From Chlamydoabsidia padenii (Eukaryota; Mucoromycota; Mucoromycetes; Mucorales; Cunninghamellaceae), in contig JAIWND010000022.1 of assembly GCA_025330725.1 (NCBI GenBank), positions 186,001-250,000 of the forward strand: a stretch of DNA of 64,000 nucleotides. Direction: 5' to 3'. The translations under genes were made by a program, and so were the position numbers. Under the pieces are notes generated by a model. It was not told where the DNA came from, searched no databases, and worked only from the letters and a program-made list of their open reading frames with translations. Shown one piece after another: positions 20,698 through 30,954 of the stretch. Numbering within the stretch: the stretch's first letter is position 1; each line of letters opens with the position of its first letter.

Positions 20698-20835
20698 ATG
20701 ATTCGCATCAATCATCTTTCTACATCTAGAATTGACAATCACATAGTGAACTATAAAGGTCCTGTGGAATCTCTACATCACCTTTTGGATCTATGGAAAC
20801 AAGCAATACAATCATCCACCACCTATACCTTGTAG
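20698..20835 (+). CDS. Short ORF, 45 aa, unrecognised
   Basis: ATG-initiated frame MIRINHLSTSRIDNHIV.., ending in ..QSSTTYTL and followed by AT-rich sequence that could carry a poly(A) signal. It could be the last exon of the decayed gene starting near 19860. No family recognised. Confidence 0.2.
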   Translation: MIRINHLSTSRIDNHIVNYKGPVESLHHLLDLWKQAIQSSTTYTL

Positions 20836-21564
20836 TAATAGTTAGCGCCTCATATAATTAAATGTTAATAATAAAAACAAAGATAGAGTAATATAGATGG
20901 TATCATAATAGTATATATAAATTGTATTAATAAACTTCAGGGGTATGATTTTCCTTACTTGTCTATCTTTGACATTGTATAGTTTGCCTTTGGCACATTG
21001 TAATCATTGGCCTAATCATCTTTGTCCATTATGGAGCGCCTCCCATTACTTGCATGAATACAAGTTCAAGTAAGCGGAGATAATAATGGATGACGGAGTT
21101 TGCATGAACAATATTCCATCGGCGCTTAAATACAAGTATCAAGCCTAATCTGAATCATGTACTTTTGATAGTGAATGAGGAAGCTGAACCTGCACCAACC
21201 ACCGGTAGACAACGAAGAATAAACAGTATTGCCGTCACATCATCCACCTTAACAGTATGTCGTTCGCAGTTGACAGAAGAAGAACAAGTCAAAAAGGACG
21301 CTTTTTCCCCCCTTCATACAAGAGAAAACGAATGTAGAAACATTCAATCAACGAGCTCATGATGAAAATCACTACAACTACATTCAACGAATAGGTCAAA
21401 TGATGGATTAGTGTTAATCTTGGCTTATATAAAATCTGCATATGGCGGGATTTGAATTAATGTTTGGAGCCGTCCACCACCTTTTTTTTTTTTTTTTTGA
21501 AAGGTGGGTTTGAAAAAAAAAAAAAATCAAACTGCATCTCTTTCCCCTCATTGTTGAAAATAGC
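20836..21564. other. Intergenic with a gcgggatttgaa element
   Basis: A 65-codon frame at 21165-21362 has no support. The element ggcgggatttgaatt at 21444-21458 lies 110 bp before the next gene start. T and A runs occur at 21482-21528. Confidence 0.4.
21444..21458 (+). promoter_or_regulatory. gcgggatttgaa-type element
   Basis: Perfect match, 110 bp upstream of the Csm3/TIPIN start codon. Confidence 0.5.
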
Positions 21565-22648
21565 ATGGATGACCTTGACGATATTGTATTAGACGGCTAT
21601 AATCCTTTTGAAGATGACGACAACCCTAGTGGTGGAAAAGGCAAGCACAAATCTCAACTAGATGACCCTTTGGATCCTTTGGCAGTACCAAGTAAAAACA
21701 AGAATTCCAAGAAACGACCTATACAACAAGATCTAAACGACGATCCAGAAAACATTGCACCAACAAAGAAAGCTCGGCAAAAGCTGAAAAAGTTGGACCA
21801 TACAGTGTAAGTGCCTTCAAAAAAAGTCATTCACCTTGATTATACAAACTAAAACTTGTTTTTCAATTTTTGTTTTATGTAGGCTTTGCTCAGCAGAAGG
21901 CTTACCTCGTTTACGAAATGAAACTCCTTGGCTCCAATTCCGTGGAAAGGGACACGAAGTAAGTTGGTAAAAAGAAAAGGGTATATATTCTATAAGCAGT
22001 CGTAACTAACCATCGTCTCTCTTCTTCCTTTAGGATGAAGATCTCCAAAAACTAATGCGTTACTATCGACTATGGGCTTCTAAACTGTATCCAAGATTTA
22101 ACTTTACTGACTTTTCTACACGGGTGATGAAAGCGTCAAGTAACAAACAGTGCAAAGTAAGTATAAATCCTCCTTTTGTAACAACAACACATCGATGTTT
22201 TACTAATCTATCGTCTTCTTTATATTATATAGCTCATGTTACAACAATGGCGGGAGGAATTCGTATTTAAGAATAGCCCGGATGGTATTGGCAATAACTC
22301 GCAGGATCGTGTTACTGGAGAATTATCTGGTATGACTTTGGAAGACGATGATCGGGCTCGACAAATCAGGTATAGTTACATACAAAGAATGGTGAATGAT
22401 CGAAAGGTTGACTGATAGTTTTTTATTATAGTAACGACAAGGACGACGCTTCTTCAGACGATAACGATACCAGTGACGACGACGACGGGCCATTAATACG
22501 ATTATCACCGACCAAGCCTACAACTAATGATGATGATGATGATGACATGGACGTCCGACCTTTGTTTATGCATGCAGCTCCTGTCAACCAACCACCAATC
22601 TCCTCCACCACCACCACCATGTCTGTAGATGATTTTTTTGCTGATTGA
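21565..22648 (+). CDS. CSM3: Replication fork protection subunit, Csm3/Swi3/TIPIN family
   Basis: Predicted 264-residue nuclear protein. With Tof1/Timeless this family travels with the replisome, stabilises stalled forks and supports the S-phase checkpoint. Exons 21565-21806, 21883-21958, 22034-22156, 22233-22369 and 22432-22648, all in phase. The conserved core spans residues 80-150: LDHTV, then GLPRLRNETPWLQFRGKGHE and DLQKLMRYYRLWASKLYP, the family signature of a fork-binding helical domain. The N-terminus is acidic (MDDLDDIVLDGYNPFEDD) and followed by a basic, nuclear-localisation-like stretch (KKARQKLKK). The C-terminus is very acidic and ends in MSVDDFFAD. The length suits the family. 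Confidence 0.92.
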
Positions 22649-22714
22649 AAAAATAAAAACTCAGGGCGGTCTTCCAATATTTGTCGTTTGTCTCTATTTG
22701 TTTGATCACTAAAC

Positions 22715-23730
22715 ATGACTCAACTAACACTATCTCTTAAAGCTACTACAGCATCTTGTCTCAACTCTCTGCAACTGTGTATAAATCTTGGTACCTGCCT
22801 GTCCAGTGTTTAATCTACCAATCTATCGACCTGTATTATTCAACCACTCAACACGAACGGGTTATGGATGGATTAAAGGCGAACAACAGCAGGGTGACTG
22901 ACGATAACATGAAGAATGGCTTACTTGTACGGAGACTCATTCTACATTCTGATATACTGATGGATCAATCTGAAGTGGTCTTACTCAAACTTGTCTGCTT
23001 TTTTATCACTATATCTGACTATGCCGAAAATGTCACTCTCACAGACGAACATCTATGTTTCTTTACACCTGAATGGAAGATACTCCGACGACTCGCTGCT
23101 CGGCATGAAGACAAGAGTACTGAATGGATTCCTAAAATTACCGAGCAGCTAACTGATATCAGGTGTTTTGCTGAAGAATTGGTGGTACTTCCTACCTTGA
23201 TCAAGTCTTTACCTCTCTTCTCCTCATTGGTGTACCCGGAGATAAAGATGCATTATGATGGGCCACCTATGTATATTACATGGATGGAAACTATCAACAA
23301 TCAATATCCAAGGTTCGAATCTTTATGTGTGGACTTTATGTTGTTTGGCGTAGGTAATGTGGATAATCATGTTAACAGGAACGATTGACTGCTACCTTAA
23401 TCCGATTTGATACAATTACTTGTTGCAAAAGTATCCAAGGCTGACTGAACTGACTCTGACTTTTGGTGGCAAAGAAACCTGTCGACATCGATTTTATTCC
23501 CACAAGCTATGGACCATCGGGTGCTTCGGTTACGATTTATGCTCCTAATCTCTCCTTGGAATTGGTGGAAATCTGCTGTGTACATTACCATTATAATGAA
23601 GAATTCAGCTCACTCATCGTCAGACAATAAAGTCAAAATGAAGGTGTCACTATGGCTCATCAACACAAAGTTTATAGGGTGGAAGATGATCACTATTCGA
23701 TTCACCACAATTGCCGATAGTGGTGTTTAG
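22715..23730 (+). pseudogene. Decayed F-box/LRR-type gene
   Basis: The frame at 22756-23388 reads YKSWYLPVQCLIYQSIDLYY, the typical end of a fungal F-box followed by the first leucine-rich strand, then NGLLVRRLILHSDI. There is no usable ATG: just upstream the frame hits a stop, and an alternative ATG frame (22715) runs out at 22810. After the stop at 23388, coding similarity continues in other frames (YLLQKYPRLTELTLTFGG, then APNLSLELVEICCVHYHYN). At least two frameshifts and several stops show a pseudogene, unless unusual introns hide there. Confidence 0.55.
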
Positions 23731-24072
23731 TTAATAGATATAATATAGTTTACTTGGTTACTAGTATGCTTTGTCAATGAACAAATAAATAATTGATCTT
23801 ATTGTTAATTGTGTAACTAGTTATTATTGTGGGTTGGGGGATCCATGAAACAATGGAATGATTCCAAATAGCTCATTTTAACATGCTATTTGGTATCCTC
23901 ATCGAGGACCCATTGGAATGTAATTGAAATTCATGCATCCTATATTTTTAAATCCCGATAGTCCCAACTATGTCAAACCCGGATCCTCCTTATAATATGG
24001 TCATAAATGTAATAAAAACAAATGATCTCTGCCTTGGTTTCTTCCATTGACTTTTTTTTTTTCCTTCTTTAA
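23731..24072. promoter_or_regulatory. Intergenic upstream of PX gene
   Basis: AT-rich spacer. It has two degenerate elements, aaatcccgat near 23950 and tcaaacccgga at 23973-23983, 90-120 bp before the next start codon. Confidence 0.4.
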
Positions 24073-25245
24073 ATGGATCCGGATGCATTTATTTGTAGTG
24101 CCTCTGTGCTTTCTTACGAACGACGAGGAAAAGAAACTTGGTACATTTTACTAATTGTGCCTCGACGAGAACCATGTTATACAATCCATCGCCGATATCA
24201 GGATTTCATCCGTTTGTCGACTCAACTTGTGGATGAATTCCCACAATATAGTATTCGAAAAAAGCATCACCCATCTTGTTTTCCTTGTGGCATGGAGACC
24301 AAAGTAGATCCTCCTCCGCTTGCTTCCACCGAACGGAGTTTCAAAGATCATTATAATCATCATTACCATCGTATCAAACCAACCTGTTCTCCCCTTCCTC
24401 GATTATCTTCTTTAATCTTACTTTCACCATCCACCTCATCCCCATGCACATCTACTTTATCAAGTGCGGGAACGAATGATCATCGCTTTTTACAATTGAT
24501 CGCTAATCGAAAACGAAGATTAAAGCAACTTAACCGATATCTTAATGAACTTTTTCGAATGCCGCTCGAGGTCCATCAATCGCCCCATGTCTTTGAATTT
24601 CTCAACTATCAACCCTTTTTCACTCTTCCCATACCAAAACGACCTCCATCCGAAACCCCCTCACCGATTCCTCAACCATCAACATCATGTCCATTATTCC
24701 CCCGCCGGTATTCCAAATCGTTACCACCCACCCCAACCCTTTCATGCATAACGATGGACATTGACACCCCGCCCCTGAATCAAGATCGTCCTTTTTCATC
24801 CCTTCTCACCCTCTCACTCTACCTTGGACCTGGCTCCTTTATCACCACCGTATGTTCACGCAAAGAGTTGACTTTGGAAATAGTACGTCGGCAATTAAAT
24901 CAATGTCTCGAGGACCAAGGTCTCGAACCTCTCCCGACCTTGTCGGTGCTTGCCTATAATCACATTGCGAGCTCCGATCGGCAAGGGGCTCTCGAGACCT
25001 TGACCCTGAATCAGAAAAAACCACCATGGATGGAATACGATCATGTCATGACATTGGCGCTGGATCATCGAATCGCTTTTTTCGCCTCGACCTTACCCGA
25101 CCGGAAATGGAAATACAATAAAAAGTGCTCGGGGGAAAATCGGGGTAAGGTCTTGTTGATTTCTTGTGAAAAGGATCTACAGGCTGCTCTTCATGGGAAA
25201 TGGAGACGATTGGATCATGTCACTTTGTCTTGCCTTGCCTGGTGA
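24073..25245 (+). CDS. PX-domain protein with possible C-terminal PB1-like domain
   Basis: Single exon, 390 residues; ATG at 24073. The PX domain spans residues 5-180 and binds phosphoinositides on endosomal or plasma membranes. Its hallmarks are TIHRRYQDFIRLSTQLVDEF (the basic RRY motif) and the closing helix LNRYLNELFRMPLEVHQSPH. An 80-residue Ser/Pro/His-rich insert separates the two halves, longer than usual. A Pro-rich linker follows (about 195-240). Residues 245-390 start SLLTLSLYLGPGSFITTVCS and end KDLQAALHGKWRRLDHVTLS; this resembles a PB1-type fold, as in Bem1/p40phox scaffolds, but no SH3 domain is present. The PX call is firm, the PB1 call tentative. Confidence 0.75.
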   Translation: MDPDAFICSASVLSYERRGKETWYILLIVPRREPCYTIHRRYQDFIRLSTQLVDEFPQYSIRKKHHPSCFPCGMETKVDPPPLASTERSFKDHYNHHYHRIKPTCSPLPRLSSLILLSPSTSSPCTSTLSSAGTNDHRFLQLIANRKRRLKQLNRYLNELFRMPLEVHQSPHVFEFLNYQPFFTLPIPKRPPSETPSPIPQPSTSCPLFPRRYSKSLPPTPTLSCITMDIDTPPLNQDRPFSSLLTLSLYLGPGSFITTVCSRKELTLEIVRRQLNQCLEDQGLEPLPTLSVLAYNHIASSDRQGALETLTLNQKKPPWMEYDHVMTLALDHRIAFFASTLPDRKWKYNKKCSGENRGKVLLISCEKDLQAALHGKWRRLDHVTLSCLAW

Positions 25246-25662
25246 TGATGATTAATGCACAAAAAAAAAATAAAGATAATTGCATTTTCAAATCCCGCTG
25301 ATGGGGGAGGGTCATTGTTAATAAAAGGAATGGGGTCCCAACCTACATGGGGGTTATTTGTTATTTGTTGTTTTTGTTTTCATCAATATCAAATGAAGAA
25401 ATTTTGTCTCCTGCAAGCAGGGTGACGCCTATTTGTCAAGTAATATTACTGAAAGAGGTGGTAATGAGACCTGTCAATCCATGATATTTCCTTTTGAATG
25501 AAAAATTGATCTTCACCAATGGTCGGGTCAAGCTAAATTTGAGTTTTTGAAACGCCGGTTTAAAATTTTTCTTTCGTTCGTCCTCCCCCCCCCTCTTTTT
25601 CTTTTTCTTTGTTTTCACCCTCTCTCTTCCTTCCTACATATACATTCATACCCACATCTTCC
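25246..25662. other. Intergenic with two promoter-like elements
   Basis: ttcaaatcccgct lies at 25288-25299, shortly after the PX stop. A weaker acgccggtttaaaattt lies at 25551-25567, about 100 bp before the next start. Confidence 0.4.
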
Positions 25663-26089
25663 ATGGCCAAATCTCTGGTAAGTAAAACCAAGGATCTTGT
25701 TACATGACATAAACTCGGATTTTTATCTCACATTGCTTTAATACATTTAGACCGTCCTATCACCCTATGCATCCAAGTATCTATACCCTACAGGCTGGAA
25801 TGGCAAGATAACGAAAAGTGGATTAATTCAACTGGTAAATTGGGTTTTTGTTTTAAAAAAGGAAATGGCTACGCAGAAAAAGAGGAAAAAAAAAAAAAAA
25901 CTTTGGGGGGGGGGAGGGACCAATGATAGCAAAAATAGAACATCCCACTGACACGAAACTTATTTTTGATTCTTTGAATAGATCCCAGGACCTCATCCTG
26001 CAAAGTACAGTATCTATGCTGAAGATGGTGTCTTTCATTATATTGCACTGGTTATCTTTTTAAATACTCTTCTTTATCTATTTAAATAA
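25663..26089 (+). CDS. Small single-membrane-span protein, 68 aa
   Basis: Exons 25663-25677, 25751-25834 and 25982-26089; the first exon is only 15 nt. The product starts MAKSLTVLSPYASKYLYPTG and ends with one hydrophobic segment (VFHYIALVIFLNTLLYLF) followed by Lys. The shape is that of small accessory subunits of the mitochondrial respiratory complexes or other tail-anchored inner-membrane proteins, but I cannot name it. Frame is kept through both introns, and the AT-rich 3' flank fits a real gene end. A non-mitochondrial tail-anchored protein is also possible. Confidence 0.6.
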
Positions 26090-26315
26090 TAACAAACCTG
26101 ATTAATAAAAACCCAATTCTAGACTCTTATATTTACTCATTTCAGGGGATAATGGGTCTAGAATCTTTGACTAGATGACTTTTTTGATGTTATTATGTGG
26201 TGTGTAGAATGTGTCTGCCTGTGTGTGACATATATGGCGATAAGCCTTATTTTTCTTTTTAAACACCAATTTGCTTGATTTTCTATTTTGACTCTTCTCT
26301 TCCACTTTTTTTTCA

Positions 26316-26357
<42 letters not shown>

Positions 26358-26587
26358 GTCTTCTTCTTTTTTAATTATCCCCTTCAACACAATCGACATT
26401 ACTCAAACTGGATTACTTCAACTCCCAACACCGTCGAGCCTCAACGACAGGCACTACCACCAATCCGGAAGTTATTCATCAAAAGGGGATCTCTGCACCA
26501 CCATCGCCGAAATTGTACCAAAGACGACGCTCCTCCTTACAACACGGCTATCAATATTCACGACGGTCATCTCTTCCTCGTCATGTC
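26090..26587. other. Upstream region of the response regulator gene
   Basis: Contains a T run (about 26320-26353). The coding frame of the response regulator stays open upstream to about 26376 (..YFNSQHRRASTTGTTTN..) without an ATG, so an unidentified first exon may exist here. Confidence 0.45.
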
Positions 26588-27362
26588 ATGAGTCCTATTG
26601 ATACCGATGTTTCCACACCACCACCATTGTTACGCAGCAATTCATCCTCCACACAATTCTCACCCCTTACTCCAGGATCTGCCATCGCGTCGGCATTAGA
26701 TTTACCCACTATTGCCAAGAACGAAGATAGCAACAATACACATCCAAGACGATCCATACTTTTACTAAAATCACCTACTTCACCTACTGCTACCTTTTGG
26801 AAACGATCTCCTTACTTTTATCCGACAAGTGCTGGTAATCTGCGCGTGCTTTTGGTGGATGATAATGAAGTCAATCTACAAGTCCTTACAAAGGTGCTGA
26901 AGATTCATATGGCGGATGTCTTTCATCAACTGGATACGGTCATCAGTGCAGAAAGCGCTATTGAAAAGCTACAACAAGATACTTATGATATGATTCTCAT
27001 GGATATTGATATGCCTGGATTGAATGGTGTCGAGGCTACGAGCTGGATTCGTCGAGGCCATCAACAAGAACAACAAGACCATGACTTGGATATTGTATTG
27101 TCACAGAATCGGCGGATTCCTATCGTCGCTGTTACCACCAACATATCTCTCGAATGGAAAAAAGCTTATTTGAAGGTCGGCATGGTAAGTCATCACGTAC
27201 AAATGACATACACATCAAATGTACTAACCTCTCCCTCTGTTTTTTTTTTCCCTTTCTTTAAAGAATGGGTGTATTCCAAAACCTATCTCACCTTATATCC
27301 TACGACACTCATTAACTCAAGTCTTAATGTATGGCTCTTATTGGGACTACTCGGATGCTTAG
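26588..27362 (+). CDS. Response regulator (receiver domain) protein
   Basis: Exons 26588-27184 and 27264-27362 give 231 residues from the first in-frame ATG. An extra N-terminal exon is possible. The receiver domain of two-component phosphorelays spans residues 85-225: acidic pair D91-D92 in LRVLLVDDNEVN, phospho-acceptor D139 in MILMDIDMPGLNGVEA, T183/T184 in the switch position and K205 in CIPKPISPY. It would be phosphorylated by an HPt protein downstream of a hybrid histidine kinase. The N-terminus is Ser/Pro/Thr-rich and disordered. It lacks a kinase or output domain, so it is of the short stress-regulator type. Which regulator (Ssk1-, Srr1- or Rim15-like) I cannot tell. Confidence 0.85.
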
Positions 27363-27742
27363 TTTATACACACACCTTTACCCCATACACACACACCTTT
27401 TTGTTTATTCTGTACAATAGCCTTCTCATTATCATTCATTATTATCATCATACCATTCTTTACTTGTTTTCTTTGTACATACATTTATTATATATTTCCC
27501 TTTTCTCTTTATATCATTCATCAATTAACCAAACCAATCAACCCAATTTTTATAATAAAGATCATGCTTTGTCAACTGGACCCATTTTTTTGAGTCCGAT
27601 ATATTATCCACTTTAAATGTTTGACCAATAAAAATTGTTTATTAAGAGGGGCACAAAAAGGCAATGGGTTCACATGTAGTGAATCCTGTATAAAAAAAAC
27701 CAATAAAAACTAATATACTAAATTTATAACTATTCTATATCC
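27363..27742. other. Convergent 3' flanks
   Basis: AT-rich space between the response regulator and Atg3 stop codons. It has CA-rich runs near 27366-27395 and A-rich poly(A)-signal-like stretches. No gene seen. Confidence 0.5.
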
Positions 27743-29259
27743 CTACGCACTAATAGTATGATCATAGTCGATGGTCGGCACCACAGAGCTGATAAATTTT
27801 AAAAAGATGACAAGATACCTAATTGAGAAGAGATTGTCAGTGGGATCCGATATTAGCCACATAACGCCACACACACACACACACAACTTACTGATCGACC
27901 CGGATGTCTTCGCCTTGGACAGATAAGCCAGCAGATACACCATTACCCAATCGCTCGATGATTTTCTTCATGACTTCGGCATGTTTGCATGGATGGATGG
28001 AGGCCAAATTCAAATTCAGGTGAGGATGTGGATCAATGGTTACGGTTTTCTTGACATAATCTTGATTGACATCTTCAAATACTTGTTTTGAAGTCAAAGG
28101 TCGTCGTTGCTGTATCAAATCAGCTGTTAGTAACATATTTCCCTCTATCATCTCGTTGTATACTTTTACCTCGTCGTATCCAAAGAGCCATATGCGAGGG
28201 GTTTGATAGTATTTATCATAAGTAATAAAGACATCGTAGGTTCGTACTTGCAAAATCTTGTCACTATAATATAAAGTCGATTTAGATCTATTATCCATCA
28301 TTATATCACCATATCCACCCTTTTCTTACTTTTCTGTATCATGATTTGTAGGAGGAGCAGTGGCCTATTATAAAGAAGAAGAAGAAAGATACACAAATTA
28401 TAGTGAGTCCTTTGTTCCCATTAGTACCTGTCTACAATGATACTTACCGGATCATCATCTTCATCGACTTGATCGTCCTCCATGTCGGGAATATCGTCCA
28501 TATCAGGGATATCATCCAAGTTGGGTGGTTCCTTGTCAAGTTTCAAAGCTTCCATCTGTCGCCTGGTTTCTTCTTCTTGTTCTTCTTCATCGATAATATG
28601 CTGCGCCATTTCATCCACAGATTGTACCACTATCCAACAAGTTAAGTTACATACTATTCCCCCCCCCGGAACTTTTTTCTCCTTCTTCTTGACTTTACCT
28701 CTAGAGCTATGAGTATAAGTCCAAGCATCGTCGTCATCACCTTCGCTTTCAATCATCTTGGTATCCTGGTCATCGTTATCCGTGAATTCAATCTGTTTAG
28801 CGCGTCGAAGGCAAGGCACTAGAGGACAAAAAAAATATAAAGTAAGCAAGTGGGTTTTATCTATTTTCTATAACGTCTTACCGTTTCGAGTCACCAGGAA
28901 TTGTTTGTCCTGAGGTAGATAGTCTCGTTGTTTATCCTTCAAGCCGGATTCCCTATGGTTCAAAAACAAAAAAAGAAGAATGAATTTTCGTTCATAGTCA
29001 TCTCTCCCCTCCCCCCCTCTTTTTTTTCACATACCATGACCAAGTTGGGCACTTGTAAACCAAGAATTCACCTGCAGCAACAAACTATAGATTTAAAAAG
29101 AAAAAGTTAGTACCAATAATTCCAACCTGCATCTTTTACCTCTTCTGGGGTCAGACAACCAGTTTCCTTGAATTTCGAATCCTTCAAAATGGGCGCAAGG
29201 TATTCACGCACAGAGTGAAACCGGGAGTATATATTGTTGTATAAATCTTGAGCAGCCAT
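27743..29259 (-). CDS. ATG3: Atg3, E2-like enzyme of Atg8 lipidation
   Basis: Predicted 321 residues. Atg3 receives Atg8 from Atg7 and transfers it to phosphatidylethanolamine on the phagophore. Nine in-phase exons: 29259-29140, 29084-29035, 28952-28882, 28818-28699, 28629-28448, 28364-28330, 28263-28170, 28109-27892 and 27818-27743. N-terminal membrane-sensing helix and [40 protein letters not shown]; catalytic Cys in [16 protein letters not shown]-terminus [17 protein letters not shown]. The acidic flexible region (exons 4-6) and length match the family. The start at 29259 is chosen because the conserved N-terminus begins there. It faces a small plus-strand gene across an element at 29390. 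Confidence 0.96.
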
Positions 29260-29389
29260 TGTGTCGTAAATAGTAGTAGGGTATGAATAAGAAGAAGAAA
29301 AAAGAAAGAAGAAAAAGGAGGCACTGCGCTCTTTTTTTATCGGAGTCATGCCCTGGGGGTCAGCTGAATAGGTGACTCTACCCGTAAAA

Positions 29390-29402
29390 TTGAAATCCCG
29401 CC
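29390..29402 (-). promoter_or_regulatory. gcgggatttgaa-type element
   Basis: Reads ttgaaatcccgcc, 130 bp upstream of the Atg3 start and about 150 bp upstream of the start at 29549, so it could serve both directions. Confidence 0.45.
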
Positions 29403-29548
29403 ATTCCGATCAGAGAGTTGAATTTATGCGTTATAATTTGACAATGCATGGGTTATGATCATCTGATTATTTCTTATAAAAGAGCTTTGTAAATTCTTTT
29501 CAACTTTCCTTGGGGATATATACCCCTCTAACAAACAACAACAATAAC

Positions 29549-29767
29549 ATGTCGATCAATTCTTGGAATGAGAATATGGTCGGCACCCTTTGTGATGGAT
29601 TGGTACGGGTCTTCGGCCAACGGTAAGTGAAAAAGAAAAGGAAACCACATATCCACATAATAATACTAACTGGTATTACATTCTCTGCTTATTCAATGAA
29701 AAATTCAAGTTACCCCCGATCAGATTCCACCTTCGCCATTCAAGATCAAAATCACACTTTAGCATGA
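29549..29767 (+). CDS. Possible small spliced gene, 43 aa
   Basis: Exons 29549-29622 and 29710-29767 join in frame. The product starts MSINSWNENMVGTLCDGLVR and ends DQNHTLA. No family recognised; the VGTL..G phrase recalls Sm-like proteins, but the rest does not fit. Downstream sequence to 30650 keeps gene-like but broken frames, so this may be the first part of a decayed gene. Confidence 0.3.
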
Positions 29768-30954
29768 ACTTGATGAAGATTGTTTGATGATGGTAAAAGA
29801 TCCATCGATACATGAGCGAATAGACCATGCTATCTTCATAATTTACAAACAACATACTTGGGACTAGTGGCTCGAATCATGGTACTGGCACGTCCAAATC
29901 AAATTGGGGTTTCATAATGACCTGTCCTTCTCGTAATTAAGTTTATATTTTGTCACTATTAAAAACTATTATGGAATCACTTTACAAAAATGAATTCGGC
30001 TCAATAACTCCTAGTACTGTAGATTATGCCAGATTGGTCAACAGAGAAGGGCATGTCAAAGTCGATCCTCGAATAAAATGGCATGTATTGCCTTTGTTTC
30101 CTTGGCAGAATGATCGTCAGGGCCCATTTTGCTTCAACATCAGTCATCATAGCACCAGTAGGTTAAAAAGAAGAGTCAGCACGCCAACAATGTTCAACTC
30201 CGACATTTATGCAAATTCATGATTTGGAATCCCGATTCATCCAAACCTCTTCGCACAGCGTATTTGCACATTAAAAAGTACGGGGATCAATAAAACATGT
30301 ACAGACCAGACACTATGATTGAAATGATACTTTTCGGAGCTTGCCGAATGGGATATGTATCAGGGAATAGAATCCTCATGATGGAAATTGATGATTCGAT
30401 GTTTGTTGATCTTGATTATGCTCGCTATACAGCCTTATTGGCTTGAGTGTGGAGTAAAAAGGAAAAGTTACAGTCTAAATCCCGTATTGTAAACATAGTG
30501 GAGCCCTCACATTCTTTTGGTCCCTCAGTGAAAGTTATCACCTTGTTCTTTCTCATCCCTGAAACTGCAGTAATCAGTATAGTAGTAAATATTATCTGTC
30601 AGAGAATTCGAATGGAAGGATTCCCGGTTAAAAAATTCATCTGATCTTGAGTTCTAACAGACAACATCATGTAGTATTCACATTTTAAAACCCGACAATG
30701 ACGAAGTTCTATCATTCTGGTATCAGCCATTGATAAAGATGAGTTTATTCATTAATTTTGTTTGGAATCCGTATGGTCAGGCCAAAGGTTGAATCTAGAT
30801 TTGCTGAGAGGTAGAAATGTGAGCTCACCACTTCCCGATTAGGGCCTCTTTACGATCCGCCCCCAAGCATCAATTATTTAAATCCCGCCATGGCCAAAAT
30901 AGAAAATAGGTCGCTCGCCAGAAATAACATTTCTTTCATTCTTTCACATTCATC
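29768..30954 (+). pseudogene. Decayed gene-like sequence
   Basis: Broken open frames in the same direction. One at 29950-30222 includes GHVKVDPRIKWHVLPLFPW and FCFNISHHST. A 43-codon ATG frame at 30315-30446 contains GYVSGNRILMMEIDDSM. No start, splice sites or stop combine into one protein. Related phrases occur near 34780 (ILMEIDD) and 37580 (KVDPSTSTRLLPIIIP), suggesting a shared family. The element tttaaatcccgcca at 30877 belongs to the next gene. Confidence 0.35.
30877..30890 (-). promoter_or_regulatory. gcgggatttgaa-type element
   Basis: Reads tttaaatcccgcca, 65 bp upstream of the deubiquitinase ATG. Confidence 0.5.

Noticed and set aside
27200..27616. Membrane-protein tail of the response regulator
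   Set aside because: Reading through the intron at 27185-27263 gives hydrophobic noise; splicing restores the conserved Lys of the receiver domain.
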